Source of the DNA: Bradyrhizobium sp. BR13661
GTDB taxonomy: Bacteria; Pseudomonadota; Alphaproteobacteria; Rhizobiales; Xanthobacteraceae
Length of the DNA: 64,000 nt
NCBI RefSeq assembly: GCF_029892425.1
Contig: NZ_JARXWB010000026.1
Coordinates: forward strand, 50,091 to 114,090
Reading direction: 5' to 3'
Position 1 is the stretch's first letter. The number at the start of each line of letters is the position of its first letter. The notes under the pieces are model-generated. The model did no database searches and had not been told where the DNA came from. It saw only the letters and a program-made list of their open reading frames with translations. The position numbers and the translations under genes are program-made. Below are positions 25,407-33,962 of this stretch, piece after piece.

Positions 25407-25407
25407 G

Positions 25408-26256
25408 TCACCGTGCCGCGAACTTGAGCGCATAGTCGCGGCCGTCCACGCCCGCAGGCGGCTCGAACGGGAAGCGCAGGCTGGTGTCGAGGAAGTCGTG
25501 GCTGTGCACGACGAGGTTTTCGTCGTCGATCAGCACGACGCCATAGGCCGGCGGCTCGTGGCTCGCCAGATGCGGAGCGCTCGCATCGAGCTCGAACCAG
25601 ACCTGGTGGTTGGTGCCGCGCAGCGTCGAGAACGGGATCTTGCCGTAGCTGCCGAAGATCGGCCGGTGCACATGGCCGAAGAAGAGATGGCGGATGCGCG
25701 CGCGATAGGGCGCGATCACTTCGGCAAACTCCGCGCTCTGCTTGAGCGCGATCTCGTCCATCGCGTGGACGCCGACCGGGAACGGCGGATGATGCATGAA
25801 CACGACGAATGGCTGGTCGTCAGGCGCGGCGGCGAGCGTCTTCGCCAGCCAGTCGAAGCGCTTGGCGCACATTTCGCCGGCATGGCTGGTCTCGTCCAGC
25901 GTGTCCAGGAATACGAACAGGCCGTGCTCGGTGGTCCGGGTGCCCTGGACAAAGCCGTTGGGATCGCGCGGCGCGGCCTTCAGGCCGTCGAGGCAGGCCA
26001 CGCGCTTGTCGTGATTGCCGACCATGGCGATGTACGGCATCTTCAACGCGGACATCGCGTCGGCGAAATTGGCGTAGGATTCAGCCTCGCCCCAATGGGT
26101 GAGATCGCCGGTCACGACCGCGAAGGCGGCATCGGCCTGGTGCTTGTTGATGTCGGCGATCGCCGCATCCAGCCGCGCGCGCGGGTCGAGACCATAGAGC
26201 TTCAGCCCCGGGTTCGCCAGATGCGTGTCGGTGATGTGGATGAACTTGAAGGGCAT
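25408..26256 (-). CDS. calcineurin-like metallophosphoesterase, GpdQ / class III phosphodiesterase type
   Basis: Encodes 282 residues from ATG 26256; an in-frame ATG at 26298 would add 14. All dinuclear-metal motifs are present: ITDTH (Asp10, His12), TGDLTHWGE (Asp51), GNHDKR (Asn81, His82), HHPPFP (His155/156) and GHVH (His195, His197). The spacing and the LYGLDPRARLDAA segment resemble GpdQ and class III cyclic-nucleotide phosphodiesterases. First gene of the transporter operon, which suggests hydrolysis of an imported phosphodiester. No signal peptide, so it works in the cytoplasm. Confidence 0.88.
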   Translation of the reverse strand: MPFKFIHITDTHLANPGLKLYGLDPRARLDAAIADINKHQADAAFAVVTGDLTHWGEAESYANFADAMSALKMPYIAMVGNHDKRVACLDGLKAAPRDPNGFVQGTRTTEHGLFVFLDTLDETSHAGEMCAKRFDWLAKTLAAAPDDQPFVVFMHHPPFPVGVHAMDEIALKQSAEFAEVIAPYRARIRHLFFGHVHRPIFGSYGKIPFSTLRGTNHQVWFELDASAPHLASHEPPAYGVVLIDDENLVVHSHDFLDTSLRFPFEPPAGVDGRDYALKFAAR

Positions 26257-26521
26257 GGCACGCTTGTCAGGATTTTGGAGGATGGGCGCCTCCGGCAAGA
26301 CGGCCCTGACAGGCGGTTAGAGCGCGTGTGTATCAGTTTGATGACAGCGGTTCCGGCAAGCGCGCCGAAGGTGTGGACATACGCTGGAATGCCTCAGCGG
26401 AGCGCGCTTCGCCGGCAAAGACCTCTCGTGATTGAGTTGCGCTCGACGATCTACCTTGCCGCGAAGATGGCGTCATGGTTTGCTAGGGGCACTGGTCGAA
26501 TTTGCATCACGAGACCTCTGA

Positions 26522-27532
26522 ATGTTGCCGTCGCATGTCCGCAAGCTGGCTTCGCTTGCTGCTTCCCTGCTGCTCATCGCCCTCTGCGCCGTCCCCGATG
26601 CGGTGCGCGCCGAATTCAACTTTGCTCGCTACAAGGAGACCGATCTCGACGAATTCCTGGCAAGGCGGCGGCCCGCCACCGGCCTCGACGTCTATCCGAT
26701 GTCCCCTGTGAAGCTCGATGTGACGCTGACTTCTCTGGGCGGGCCGTGTGCGAGCGAAGGCCTCAAGCGATCCCTGTTGATGAGCGGCATGCCCAGGCAG
26801 GATGTTGACGGCCTGCAGGCGACCAACTGCATCACCGTGCGTTCCGCCCGAGGGCGCGAACTCAAGGTCTTCATTCAGGACGTGGTCTACGGCTTTCTCC
26901 CGCAGGAGGTGCCCGTCGGAGACAAGCTGTCGCTCTATGCGATCCACGTCTACACGGCGCCCGAAGGGCCGGGCCTTCTCGTCAACGAATTCCTGACGCC
27001 CAAAAGCGCTCCGCGCGCCGATACGCCGCCGCCGAACAAGGCGATGACGTCCTGCGGATGCTGGACCCAGGACGAGCATCCCGGCGTCGATTTCAGCGTC
27101 GACAAGGTGGGCGATCCCGTGCCAGCGATGGCGGACGGCGTCGTCGTCAAGATCGAGAACAGCGAGCAGGCCCCGGCTGACCTGCCAGTGATCGGCGGTT
27201 GCGGCCGCTATGTCGTGCTCAAGCACACCTACCCCAATGGCGGCGTGGTCTACACCCGTTACGTCCAACTCGGCCGCGTGGTTGGCCCGAACGGCGCGCC
27301 GCTTGCGCTGGGCGTGAGCGTCAGGGCCAGGGACGCGATCGGCGAGATCGGTCCGAACAAGGTGCTGCATTTCGAGATCCGCCCCGTCGCGCCCGGCACG
27401 ACGAGGACCGACAAGATGTGGGCCGAGCGCTACGGCAACATGCCGGACATGGAATGGTCGCGCTATAATCCGGTCGACCCGCAGAAATTCGATGCGGCCT
27501 CGTTCGGCGGCGTGAAGAAAGCGACGAAGTAG
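26522..27532 (+). CDS. secreted M23-fold protein with lost catalytic histidines
   Basis: Encodes 336 residues; residues 1-30 are a signal peptide. The C-terminal half is the LytM/M23 fold: HPGVDF supplies His186 and Asp190, and LHFEIRP supplies His283, which together would bind zinc. The catalytic His of the HxH motif is Val281, and the YAHL histidine position reads Arg246. The zinc site seems kept, but hydrolysis is unlikely. Degenerate M23 proteins such as EnvC or NlpD act as activators of amidases. The N-terminal half (about 31-170) is not recognised. Confidence 0.8.
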   Translation: MLPSHVRKLASLAASLLLIALCAVPDAVRAEFNFARYKETDLDEFLARRRPATGLDVYPMSPVKLDVTLTSLGGPCASEGLKRSLLMSGMPRQDVDGLQATNCITVRSARGRELKVFIQDVVYGFLPQEVPVGDKLSLYAIHVYTAPEGPGLLVNEFLTPKSAPRADTPPPNKAMTSCGCWTQDEHPGVDFSVDKVGDPVPAMADGVVVKIENSEQAPADLPVIGGCGRYVVLKHTYPNGGVVYTRYVQLGRVVGPNGAPLALGVSVRARDAIGEIGPNKVLHFEIRPVAPGTTRTDKMWAERYGNMPDMEWSRYNPVDPQKFDAASFGGVKKATK

Positions 27533-27541
27533 GGGCGCGCA

Positions 27542-27856
27542 ATGGAAATCCTGCGCTTCTTGTTCTCATTCAGCGGACGCGTCAGTCGGTTCAACTATGT
27601 CTTTCGCTTCCTGATCCCGCTGGCTGTCGCTCATGCTGCGGTGATCGCTCTCGTCCCGCCGCTTCAGTTTAACGTGGCATTTGGAGCCCTCGTGCTGCTC
27701 TCGCTCTGGCCCAGTTGGGCCGTCGGAGCCAAACGTTGTCATGATCGGGGGCGCTCAGGGTGGTTTCAACTGATCGGGCTCATTCCCTTCATCGGGCCGT
27801 TGTGGCTCACGATCGAGCTGGTTTTCCGGCGGGGTGTGGAGGGAGCTAGTTCTTAG
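27542..27856 (+). CDS. DUF805 family membrane protein
   Basis: Encodes 104 residues. The DUF805 pattern is clear: FSFSGRVSRFNYVFRFL at the start, two or three membrane segments, and the AKRCHDRGRSGWFQLIGLIPFIGPLW core. The function of the family is unknown. It starts nine bases after the M23-like gene and is probably co-transcribed with it. Confidence 0.85.
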   Translation: MEILRFLFSFSGRVSRFNYVFRFLIPLAVAHAAVIALVPPLQFNVAFGALVLLSLWPSWAVGAKRCHDRGRSGWFQLIGLIPFIGPLWLTIELVFRRGVEGASS

Positions 27857-27871
27857 GCGGGATTGGCTACG

Positions 27872-28129
27872 TTAACGTCCGATCGCGCGCAACCGCTCAA
27901 TCTCAGCGATGAGTCTTGGAATGTCCTGCCGCGCATGGGCGATGAACTCCTGGTCGGCGAGCGTCGCGCCGGTGAGGTAGATGTCTTCGCCTCCGGTCTG
28001 GACGAAGTCCGAACCGCTGAATCTATCGCGTTTTTCGATGAACGATTGCCAGGGACCAGCTGTGGCCTGCTCGCAGCGTACCTTTATTGCCTCGATCTCT
28101 TCATCTGTGAGGGCAGAGAGCTGAGTCAT
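27872..28129 (-). CDS. hypothetical protein, Ead/Ea22-like
   Basis: Encodes 85 residues. The start TDEEIEAIKVRCEQATAGPW and the end ADQEFIAHARQDIPRLIAEIERLR match the pattern of Ead/Ea22-like proteins, which occur in phages and in many bacterial chromosomes. Function unknown. It lies 13 bases downstream of selO on the same strand. Confidence 0.7.
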   Translation of the reverse strand: MTQLSALTDEEIEAIKVRCEQATAGPWQSFIEKRDRFSGSDFVQTGGEDIYLTGATLADQEFIAHARQDIPRLIAEIERLRAIGR

Positions 28130-28142
28130 CTTACAATCCAGA

Positions 28143-29615
28143 TCACGTCCCGCAAAACGTCTGCAGCACGCGCTGGTCCGGCAGGGGTGGATCGGCGTAG
28201 GCGGCGTAGTCCGGCTGGTCCTCGTAGGGCCTCGCCAGCACCTTCACCAATTCCTCGAACGGCGCGTAGTTGTCATCGTTCACCGCGGCCTGGATCACGG
28301 CCTCGACGCGGTGGTTGCGGGGGATGAAGATTGGGTTGACGGCGTGCATCGCCGCTTGCCGCTCGGCCGCGGTCTGCGGCTCCAGCGCGATGCGGGCGCG
28401 CCAGCGGCCGGCCCATTCGTCGAAGGCTGCGGGCTCCATGAATTGCGCGCGAACATCGGCGCTGTCATCGCTTGCGGCGTCGCCGAGCTTGCGGAATGTC
28501 AGCGTGAAGTCGGCCTGGTTCTTCGCCATGCTGTCGAGCAGGTCCTGGATCAGGGCTTCGTCGCCGTCGCGCATCGTGAACAGGCCGATCTTCTTGCGCA
28601 GGCCGGCCTGATAGGCGGCGCTGAACGTCTCCGAGAAGGCGCCGAGAATGTCTTGCGCTTCCGCGACCGCCTTCTCCTGGTCGTCGGAGAACAGCGGCAG
28701 CAGGCATTCGGCCAGGCGCGTCAGATTCCACAACGCGATGCGCGGCTGGTTGGCGTAGGCGTAGCGGCCCATCTCGTCGATCGAGGAAAACACCTGCGAC
28801 GGGTTGTAGGCGTCCATGAAGGCGCAGGGGCCGTAATCGATGGTCTCGCCTGATATGGAGGAGTTGTCGGTGTTCATCACGCCGTGGATGAAGCCGACCA
28901 GCAGCCAGCGCGCGATGAGCTCGGCCTGGCGCGCGACGACGCCCGCGAGCAGCGCGTGATACGGCCGCTCGGCTTGAAGCAGGTCGGGATAGTGCCTGGC
29001 GATGACGTGATCGGTGAGCCGGCGGATCGCGTCGGTGTCGCGGCGGACGGCGAAGAACTGGAAGGTGCCGACGCGGATATGGCTCGATGCGACGCGGGTC
29101 AGCACGGCGCCGGGCAGCGCTGTCTCGCGGATGACGTGCTCGCCGGTGATGACGGCGGCGAGCGAGCGCGTGGTGGGAATGCCGAGTGCGTACATGGCTT
29201 CGCTGACGATGTATTCACGCAGCACAGGCCCCAGCGCGGCGCGGCCGTCGCCGCGGCGGGAGAACGGGGTGGGGCCCGAGCCCTTGAGCTGGATGTCGCG
29301 GCGGATGCCGTCGATGTCGATGACCTCGCCGAGCAGGATCGCCCTTCCGTCGCCGAGCTGGGGCACGAAATGCCCGAACTGGTGGCCGGCATAGGCCATG
29401 GCGATGGGATCGGCCCCGGTGGGAACCGTCTTTCCGGCGAGGATCGCCGCGCCTTCAGGGGTGTCCAGCATGTCAGGATCGAGCCCGAGCTGGATCGCCA
29501 GCGGCCGGTTCAGCTTGATCAGCCGGGGCGCGGCAACCGGGGTCGGCGCGACGCGGGCAAAGAAGCTGTCCGGCAGCGCCGAATACGAGTTCTGGAAGGG
29601 GAAATGGACTGTCAT
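28143..29615 (-). CDS. selO: protein adenylyltransferase SelO (YdiU/UPF0061)
   Basis: Encodes 490 residues from ATG 29615; the frame stays open upstream but without a plausible start. SelO has a kinase fold and transfers AMP to protein hydroxyl groups. Present are LKGSGPTPFSRRGDGRAAL (nucleotide site), GIPTTRSLA, HGVMNTDNSSISG (metal-binding and catalytic region) and TIDYGPCAFMD. The C-terminus lacks a selenocysteine or Cys pair, as in many bacterial members. Divergent from aspS. Confidence 0.93.
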   Translation of the reverse strand: MTVHFPFQNSYSALPDSFFARVAPTPVAAPRLIKLNRPLAIQLGLDPDMLDTPEGAAILAGKTVPTGADPIAMAYAGHQFGHFVPQLGDGRAILLGEVIDIDGIRRDIQLKGSGPTPFSRRGDGRAALGPVLREYIVSEAMYALGIPTTRSLAAVITGEHVIRETALPGAVLTRVASSHIRVGTFQFFAVRRDTDAIRRLTDHVIARHYPDLLQAERPYHALLAGVVARQAELIARWLLVGFIHGVMNTDNSSISGETIDYGPCAFMDAYNPSQVFSSIDEMGRYAYANQPRIALWNLTRLAECLLPLFSDDQEKAVAEAQDILGAFSETFSAAYQAGLRKKIGLFTMRDGDEALIQDLLDSMAKNQADFTLTFRKLGDAASDDSADVRAQFMEPAAFDEWAGRWRARIALEPQTAAERQAAMHAVNPIFIPRNHRVEAVIQAAVNDDNYAPFEELVKVLARPYEDQPDYAAYADPPLPDQRVLQTFCGT

Positions 29616-29810
29616 GGCCTCAAGATAGGCTTCGAACGCCTGATGGCAAAGGCTCGGGCCTGGATTGGCCAAAAATGGGCGTTCGGAGCCCAAAAACAGG
29701 TCGTTCCCTTGGTTGCCGCTTCGGTCCTCCCGAGGTAAACCCTGCCGCAACGTCGGACCGGTCGTTTCAGGCCGTCCGATTCGATCCTCAGACATTATTT
29801 TGGGACGACC
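29616..29810. promoter_or_regulatory. divergent promoter region, selO / aspS
   Basis: 195 bases between divergent starts. AT-rich spots lie at 29793-29802 (ACATTATTTT), a possible -10 area for aspS close to its ATG. No T-box or other riboswitch fold was seen. Confidence 0.35.
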
Positions 29811-31583
29811 ATGCATCGCTACCGGTCACATACATGCGGCGCGCTCCGCGAGAGCAACATCGGCGAGACCATCCGCCTCTCGGGCTGGGTCCATCGCGTT
29901 CGCGACCATGGCGGCGTGCTGTTCATCGATTTGCGCGACCATTACGGCCTGACCCAGTGCGTGGTCGACCCGGATTCGCCGGCGTTCGCGCTGGCCGAGA
30001 AGCTGCGCTCGGAATTCGTGGTCAAGATGGACGGCAAGGTCCGCCGTCGCCCCGAAGGCACCGACAATGACGATCTGCCGACCGGCAAGATCGAGATCTA
30101 TGTCAACGAGATCGAGGTGCTGGGCCCGGCCGGCGATCTGCCGCTGCCCGTGTTCGGCGACCAGGAATATCCTGAGGACATCAGGCTCAAATATCGCTTC
30201 CTGGACCTGCGTCGCGAAAAACTGCACCAGAACATCATGACCCGCGTCGAGATCATCAAGTCGATGCGCAGGCGTATGGAGGGGCAGGGCTTCTTCGAGT
30301 TCAACACGCCGATCCTGACCGCGTCCTCGCCGGAAGGCGCGCGCGACTTCCTGGTGCCGTCGCGCATCCATCCGGGAAAATTCTACGCACTGCCGCAGGC
30401 GCCGCAGCAGTACAAGCAGCTCTTGATGATGTCGGGCTTCGACCGCTATTTCCAGATCGCGCCGTGCTTCCGCGACGAGGATCCGCGCGCCGACCGTCTG
30501 CCGGGCGAGTTCTACCAGCTCGACGTCGAGATGAGTTTTGTGACTCAGGAAGACGTCTTTGCGGCGATGGAGCCCGTCATCACCGGCGTGTTCGAGGAGT
30601 TCGCCAAGGGCAAACCGGTGAGCAAGAACTGGCGCCGTATTCCGTTCGCCGAAGCGCTACGCAAATACGGCAGCGACAAGCCTGATCTGCGCAACCCCAT
30701 CGAGATGCAGGACGTCTCCGAGCATTTCCGCGGCTCCGGCTTCAAGGTGTTCGCGCGCATGCTCGAAGATCCCAAGAACCAGGTCTGGGCAATCCCCGCG
30801 ACGGGCGGCGGCTCTCGCGCGTTCTGCGATCGCATGAACTCCTGGGCGCAGGGCGAAGGCCAGCCGGGTCTCGGCTACATCATGTGGCGCGAGGGCGGCG
30901 AGGGCGCAGGTCCCCTTGCGAACAACATCGGGCCTGAGCGCACCGCTGCGATCCGCGCGCAGATCGGCACGAAGGAGGGCGACGCCGCCTTCTTCGTCGC
31001 TGGCGACCCCGACAAGTTCTGGAAGTTCTCTGGGTTGGCCCGCAACAAGGTCGGCGACGAGTTGAACCTCACCGACAAGGAGCGGTTCGAGCTCGCCTGG
31101 ATCGTCGACTTCCCGATGTACGAGTACAACGAGGAGGACAAGAAGGTCGACTTCTCGCACAACCCGTTCTCGATGCCGCAGGGCGGCCTCGAGGCGCTGA
31201 AGGGCCAGGACCCGCTGACCATCAAGGCGTTCCAGTACGACATCACCTGCAACGGCTACGAGATTGCCTCGGGCGGCATCCGCAACCACGTGCCGGAAGC
31301 GATGGTGAAGGCGTTCGAGATCGCGGGCTACGGCGAGCAGGAAGTGGTCGATCGCTTCGGCGGCATGTACCGCGCATTCCAGTACGGCGCGCCGCCGCAT
31401 GGCGGCATGGCCGCGGGCGTCGACCGTATCGTGATGCTGCTCTGCGGCACCACCAATCTGCGCGAGATCTCGCTGTTCCCGATGAACCAGCAGGCGATGG
31501 ACCTCCTGATGGGCGCACCGTCGGAAGCCACGCCGAAGCAGCTCCGCGAGCTGCATGTGCGGGTGAACCTGCCGCAGAAGTGA
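29811..31583 (+). CDS. aspS: aspartate--tRNA ligase
   Basis: Encodes 590 residues, normal for bacterial AspRS. An OB-fold anticodon-binding domain opens the protein (GWVHRVRDHGGVLFIDLRD). Class II motifs follow: motif 2 FRDEDPRADRLPGEFYQLD, and motif 3 GGMAAGVDRIVMLLCG near the end, with the bacterial insertion domain between. Many alphaproteobacterial AspRS also charge tRNA-Asn for later amidation; whether this one does was not decided. Confidence 0.97.
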   Translation: MHRYRSHTCGALRESNIGETIRLSGWVHRVRDHGGVLFIDLRDHYGLTQCVVDPDSPAFALAEKLRSEFVVKMDGKVRRRPEGTDNDDLPTGKIEIYVNEIEVLGPAGDLPLPVFGDQEYPEDIRLKYRFLDLRREKLHQNIMTRVEIIKSMRRRMEGQGFFEFNTPILTASSPEGARDFLVPSRIHPGKFYALPQAPQQYKQLLMMSGFDRYFQIAPCFRDEDPRADRLPGEFYQLDVEMSFVTQEDVFAAMEPVITGVFEEFAKGKPVSKNWRRIPFAEALRKYGSDKPDLRNPIEMQDVSEHFRGSGFKVFARMLEDPKNQVWAIPATGGGSRAFCDRMNSWAQGEGQPGLGYIMWREGGEGAGPLANNIGPERTAAIRAQIGTKEGDAAFFVAGDPDKFWKFSGLARNKVGDELNLTDKERFELAWIVDFPMYEYNEEDKKVDFSHNPFSMPQGGLEALKGQDPLTIKAFQYDITCNGYEIASGGIRNHVPEAMVKAFEIAGYGEQEVVDRFGGMYRAFQYGAPPHGGMAAGVDRIVMLLCGTTNLREISLFPMNQQAMDLLMGAPSEATPKQLRELHVRVNLPQK

Positions 31584-31626
31584 GGGGCGTGCATTTTCGT
31601 GCGCGCGGGGAGCTGGCCACGAATTC

Positions 31627-31713
31627 GTCATGCCCGGGCTTGTCCCGGCCATCCACGTTTTTGGCCGGGCCGCAACAAAAGACGTGGATGGCCGGGACAA
31701 GCCCGGCCATGAC
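31627..31713. repeat. long inverted repeat downstream of aspS
   Basis: Two 32-base arms (31627-31658 and 31682-31713) pair with a single mismatch, enclosing a 23-base centre with its own GGCCGGGCC palindrome. A well-known Bradyrhizobium intergenic repeat. It lies between convergent aspS and the large leftward gene and can terminate both. Confidence 0.85.
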
Positions 31714-31742
31714 CGTGGTGAGAGCGTGTGCTCCTGACCTCC

Positions 31743-33716
31743 CTACAGCCCCGTCGACGCCTCGATCCTGAACTGCGCCAGCGCGACGACCGGCTCGTTG
31801 TTCAGGGCGCCCATGAGCTGAAGCAACGGCACGTTGCCGAGCGGCGTCAGCTTGATGGTGAGCGTTTGTCCCGAGGTCTCGACGAAGCTTGCGAGCGCAT
31901 CCACGGCGGGCTTGGCATCGACATTCGAGGCCGCGATCTGCTCGCCTTGCGTCCGGATCATCTCGACGATGGCCCCCCGCGCGGCCTCGCGACTGAGGTT
32001 CTGAGTGCGCGCGAACTGCGCCACAACCAGATCGACGACGCCGTTGTCGCGCAGAGAAAGCTCGATCGCGCCGGCATCGATCTGCTTGGCCTGGCCCATG
32101 ACCTGCGCCGGATCGAGCGAGAACACGTCGCGAGGAACGTTGGCGAGCGCGAGGCGGGCTTGAGCTCTAGCGATGCCTCCGATGTCGAGCGTCGCGGGCG
32201 CCAGGGCAAAGTCGTTGGATGGCTCGGTCCAGGCTGCACCGAGATCGAAGTCGATCGCGAGCTTGTCGATGCCGGCCGCGACCAACGGGCGCTGCTTCGG
32301 TTCGGATGGATCGGTGGGCGTGACGAATTTGGCGACCGCATGCGCCTTGGTCGGGATCGAGCCGACCAGCTGTCCCCAGTCGAGGCTCAACGTGTCGATC
32401 GTGAGCAGCTTCTTGGTATTCTTGAACGGCGCCGTCACGCCCTTGATCTCAGCGCCCGCGAGCACGCCGAACAGCCCGAGCATCTGATCCGGCGAGGGCG
32501 GCCGCCCGACGTTCTTCGCAAGGTCCGCGGCCCAGCGCATCAGGCTCGGGACGCTGAAGGACTTCAATGCGAAGCGCTCCATCCTGACTTGCCCTTGCGG
32601 CGACGGCGCATCGAGGCCTTCCAGCGCAATCTCGCCATTTGCGTATCTGATGGCGTTGAGGTTGGCGGTCCCTTGCGGCGTGCTGACCGATACTTTGCCG
32701 ACGCCGACCTCGCCGACACGCACGCCCTCGAAGAGCACCGCGAACTGCTCCAGCGCCTGCGGTGTCTCCGTCGGCGTCGGCGGCGTCGAATGGTCCTTCA
32801 TCAAGGCCCGGATGTCGATCAACTGGAGCTTGGAGGGTTGCACGGCGATGTCGTTGATGCTGAACCTGTCGATCTGTGCGCGCATCCCTTGCGCTGAGGT
32901 CATCACATAGGGCCCTGCCGAGATTTGCCTGTAGATCCGGTGATAGCTGTCATCATTGACCCTCTTGGGGTCCAGGGCGGCGGCCAATGCCGTTGCATCG
33001 AAATCGTCGGTGGTCGTGTTCGAGAGCTCGAGAGTAAGCTTTTCGGATTTGCCCGGCTGTTGCAGGCTTACGACGTGAACGGTGCGGTCAACCTTGGCGG
33101 CATCGACTTTGCCGCGGTTGATGTTCAGCATCGTCACGCCGGAATAGGTGATCTCGGTACCGCCGCTGGCCGATTTGCCAGTGTCGGGGTTGACGGAGGC
33201 GCTGATGGTCGGAGCCACAACCGAGGACGCGGTGATGCCGACGAATTGTTCGAGAACAAATCGGTACAGATCGATCAACGAGTCTGATGCCAGCGAACCC
33301 TGAATGCGAACCGCGCCGGCAAAGTCGCGCACCGAAAGCTGTGGAACCTTGTAGACGGCATTCAGCTTCGTCTCGCCCATGACGCTGCTGTATTTGATCT
33401 CCGTATCCGACAGCTCGATGCTCTCGGCCGAGACCCTGGTGTCGTCGATCTGGCGAACGCCGGCCGCCTTCATGCCGGCGATCTTGACGCTGGTCTGCGC
33501 GCCGCGCTCGACGGCAATGTCGTCGATGGTCAGCGTCCGGGTTGCGAGGTCGAACGCGATCCTGCCGTGGCTCGCCTTGCCGCCCCCTGAGCGCACCTGC
33601 TCGAACGCCGCCTCGACCTCGCTGGTGACGCGGTGCCGGACGTAGAGATTGAAGCCGAACCATCCGCCCGCGGCGAGCACGGCAACTGCGATCAGGCCGA
33701 TCAGGATCCGCTTCAT
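31743..33716 (-). CDS. large exported or membrane-anchored protein, AsmA/DUF945-like in style
   Basis: Encodes 657 residues from ATG 33716, with GGAG ten bases upstream. One N-terminal signal-anchor (ILIGLIAVAVLAAGGWFGF) is followed by a long, mostly beta-type sequence. Recurrent phrases such as FDLATRTLTIDDIAVERG, IKGVTAPFKNTKKLLTIDTLSLDW and IDIRALMK resemble proteins of the AsmA or DUF748 style, in which each strand pair reports a lipid-facing layer. I do not recognise a precise family. Probably periplasmic. The frame stays open to 36026, but that extension is antisense to maeB. Confidence 0.7.
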   Translation of the reverse strand: MKRILIGLIAVAVLAAGGWFGFNLYVRHRVTSEVEAAFEQVRSGGGKASHGRIAFDLATRTLTIDDIAVERGAQTSVKIAGMKAAGVRQIDDTRVSAESIELSDTEIKYSSVMGETKLNAVYKVPQLSVRDFAGAVRIQGSLASDSLIDLYRFVLEQFVGITASSVVAPTISASVNPDTGKSASGGTEITYSGVTMLNINRGKVDAAKVDRTVHVVSLQQPGKSEKLTLELSNTTTDDFDATALAAALDPKRVNDDSYHRIYRQISAGPYVMTSAQGMRAQIDRFSINDIAVQPSKLQLIDIRALMKDHSTPPTPTETPQALEQFAVLFEGVRVGEVGVGKVSVSTPQGTANLNAIRYANGEIALEGLDAPSPQGQVRMERFALKSFSVPSLMRWAADLAKNVGRPPSPDQMLGLFGVLAGAEIKGVTAPFKNTKKLLTIDTLSLDWGQLVGSIPTKAHAVAKFVTPTDPSEPKQRPLVAAGIDKLAIDFDLGAAWTEPSNDFALAPATLDIGGIARAQARLALANVPRDVFSLDPAQVMGQAKQIDAGAIELSLRDNGVVDLVVAQFARTQNLSREAARGAIVEMIRTQGEQIAASNVDAKPAVDALASFVETSGQTLTIKLTPLGNVPLLQLMGALNNEPVVALAQFRIEASTGL

Positions 33717-33962
33717 TCCCAGCTCCAGTTGCTCGTTGTGCACTGCGCAACTTGCCATATTCGGGAAATGCCGCGCGGTCCAGGGAAAGCTAGTGCTGTC
33801 AGATATTTGAAGGTGCGCCCTGTTGATGGGGCCGCAATCGGATGTTGCCACCGGGCCTTCGGCCGTGCTTGATCCCGTTTCCACGACCCGGAAATAACGT
33901 CCGCTTGGATGATCGCTCCGGATGTTGCATTTTGAGGCCGGTAACGCGAGGCAAGAGACCGC

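Noticed and set aside
22226..25427. Rightward frames opposite the ABC transporter operon
   Set aside because: Antisense shadows with reversed codon bias and no domain features; the leftward operon is complete.
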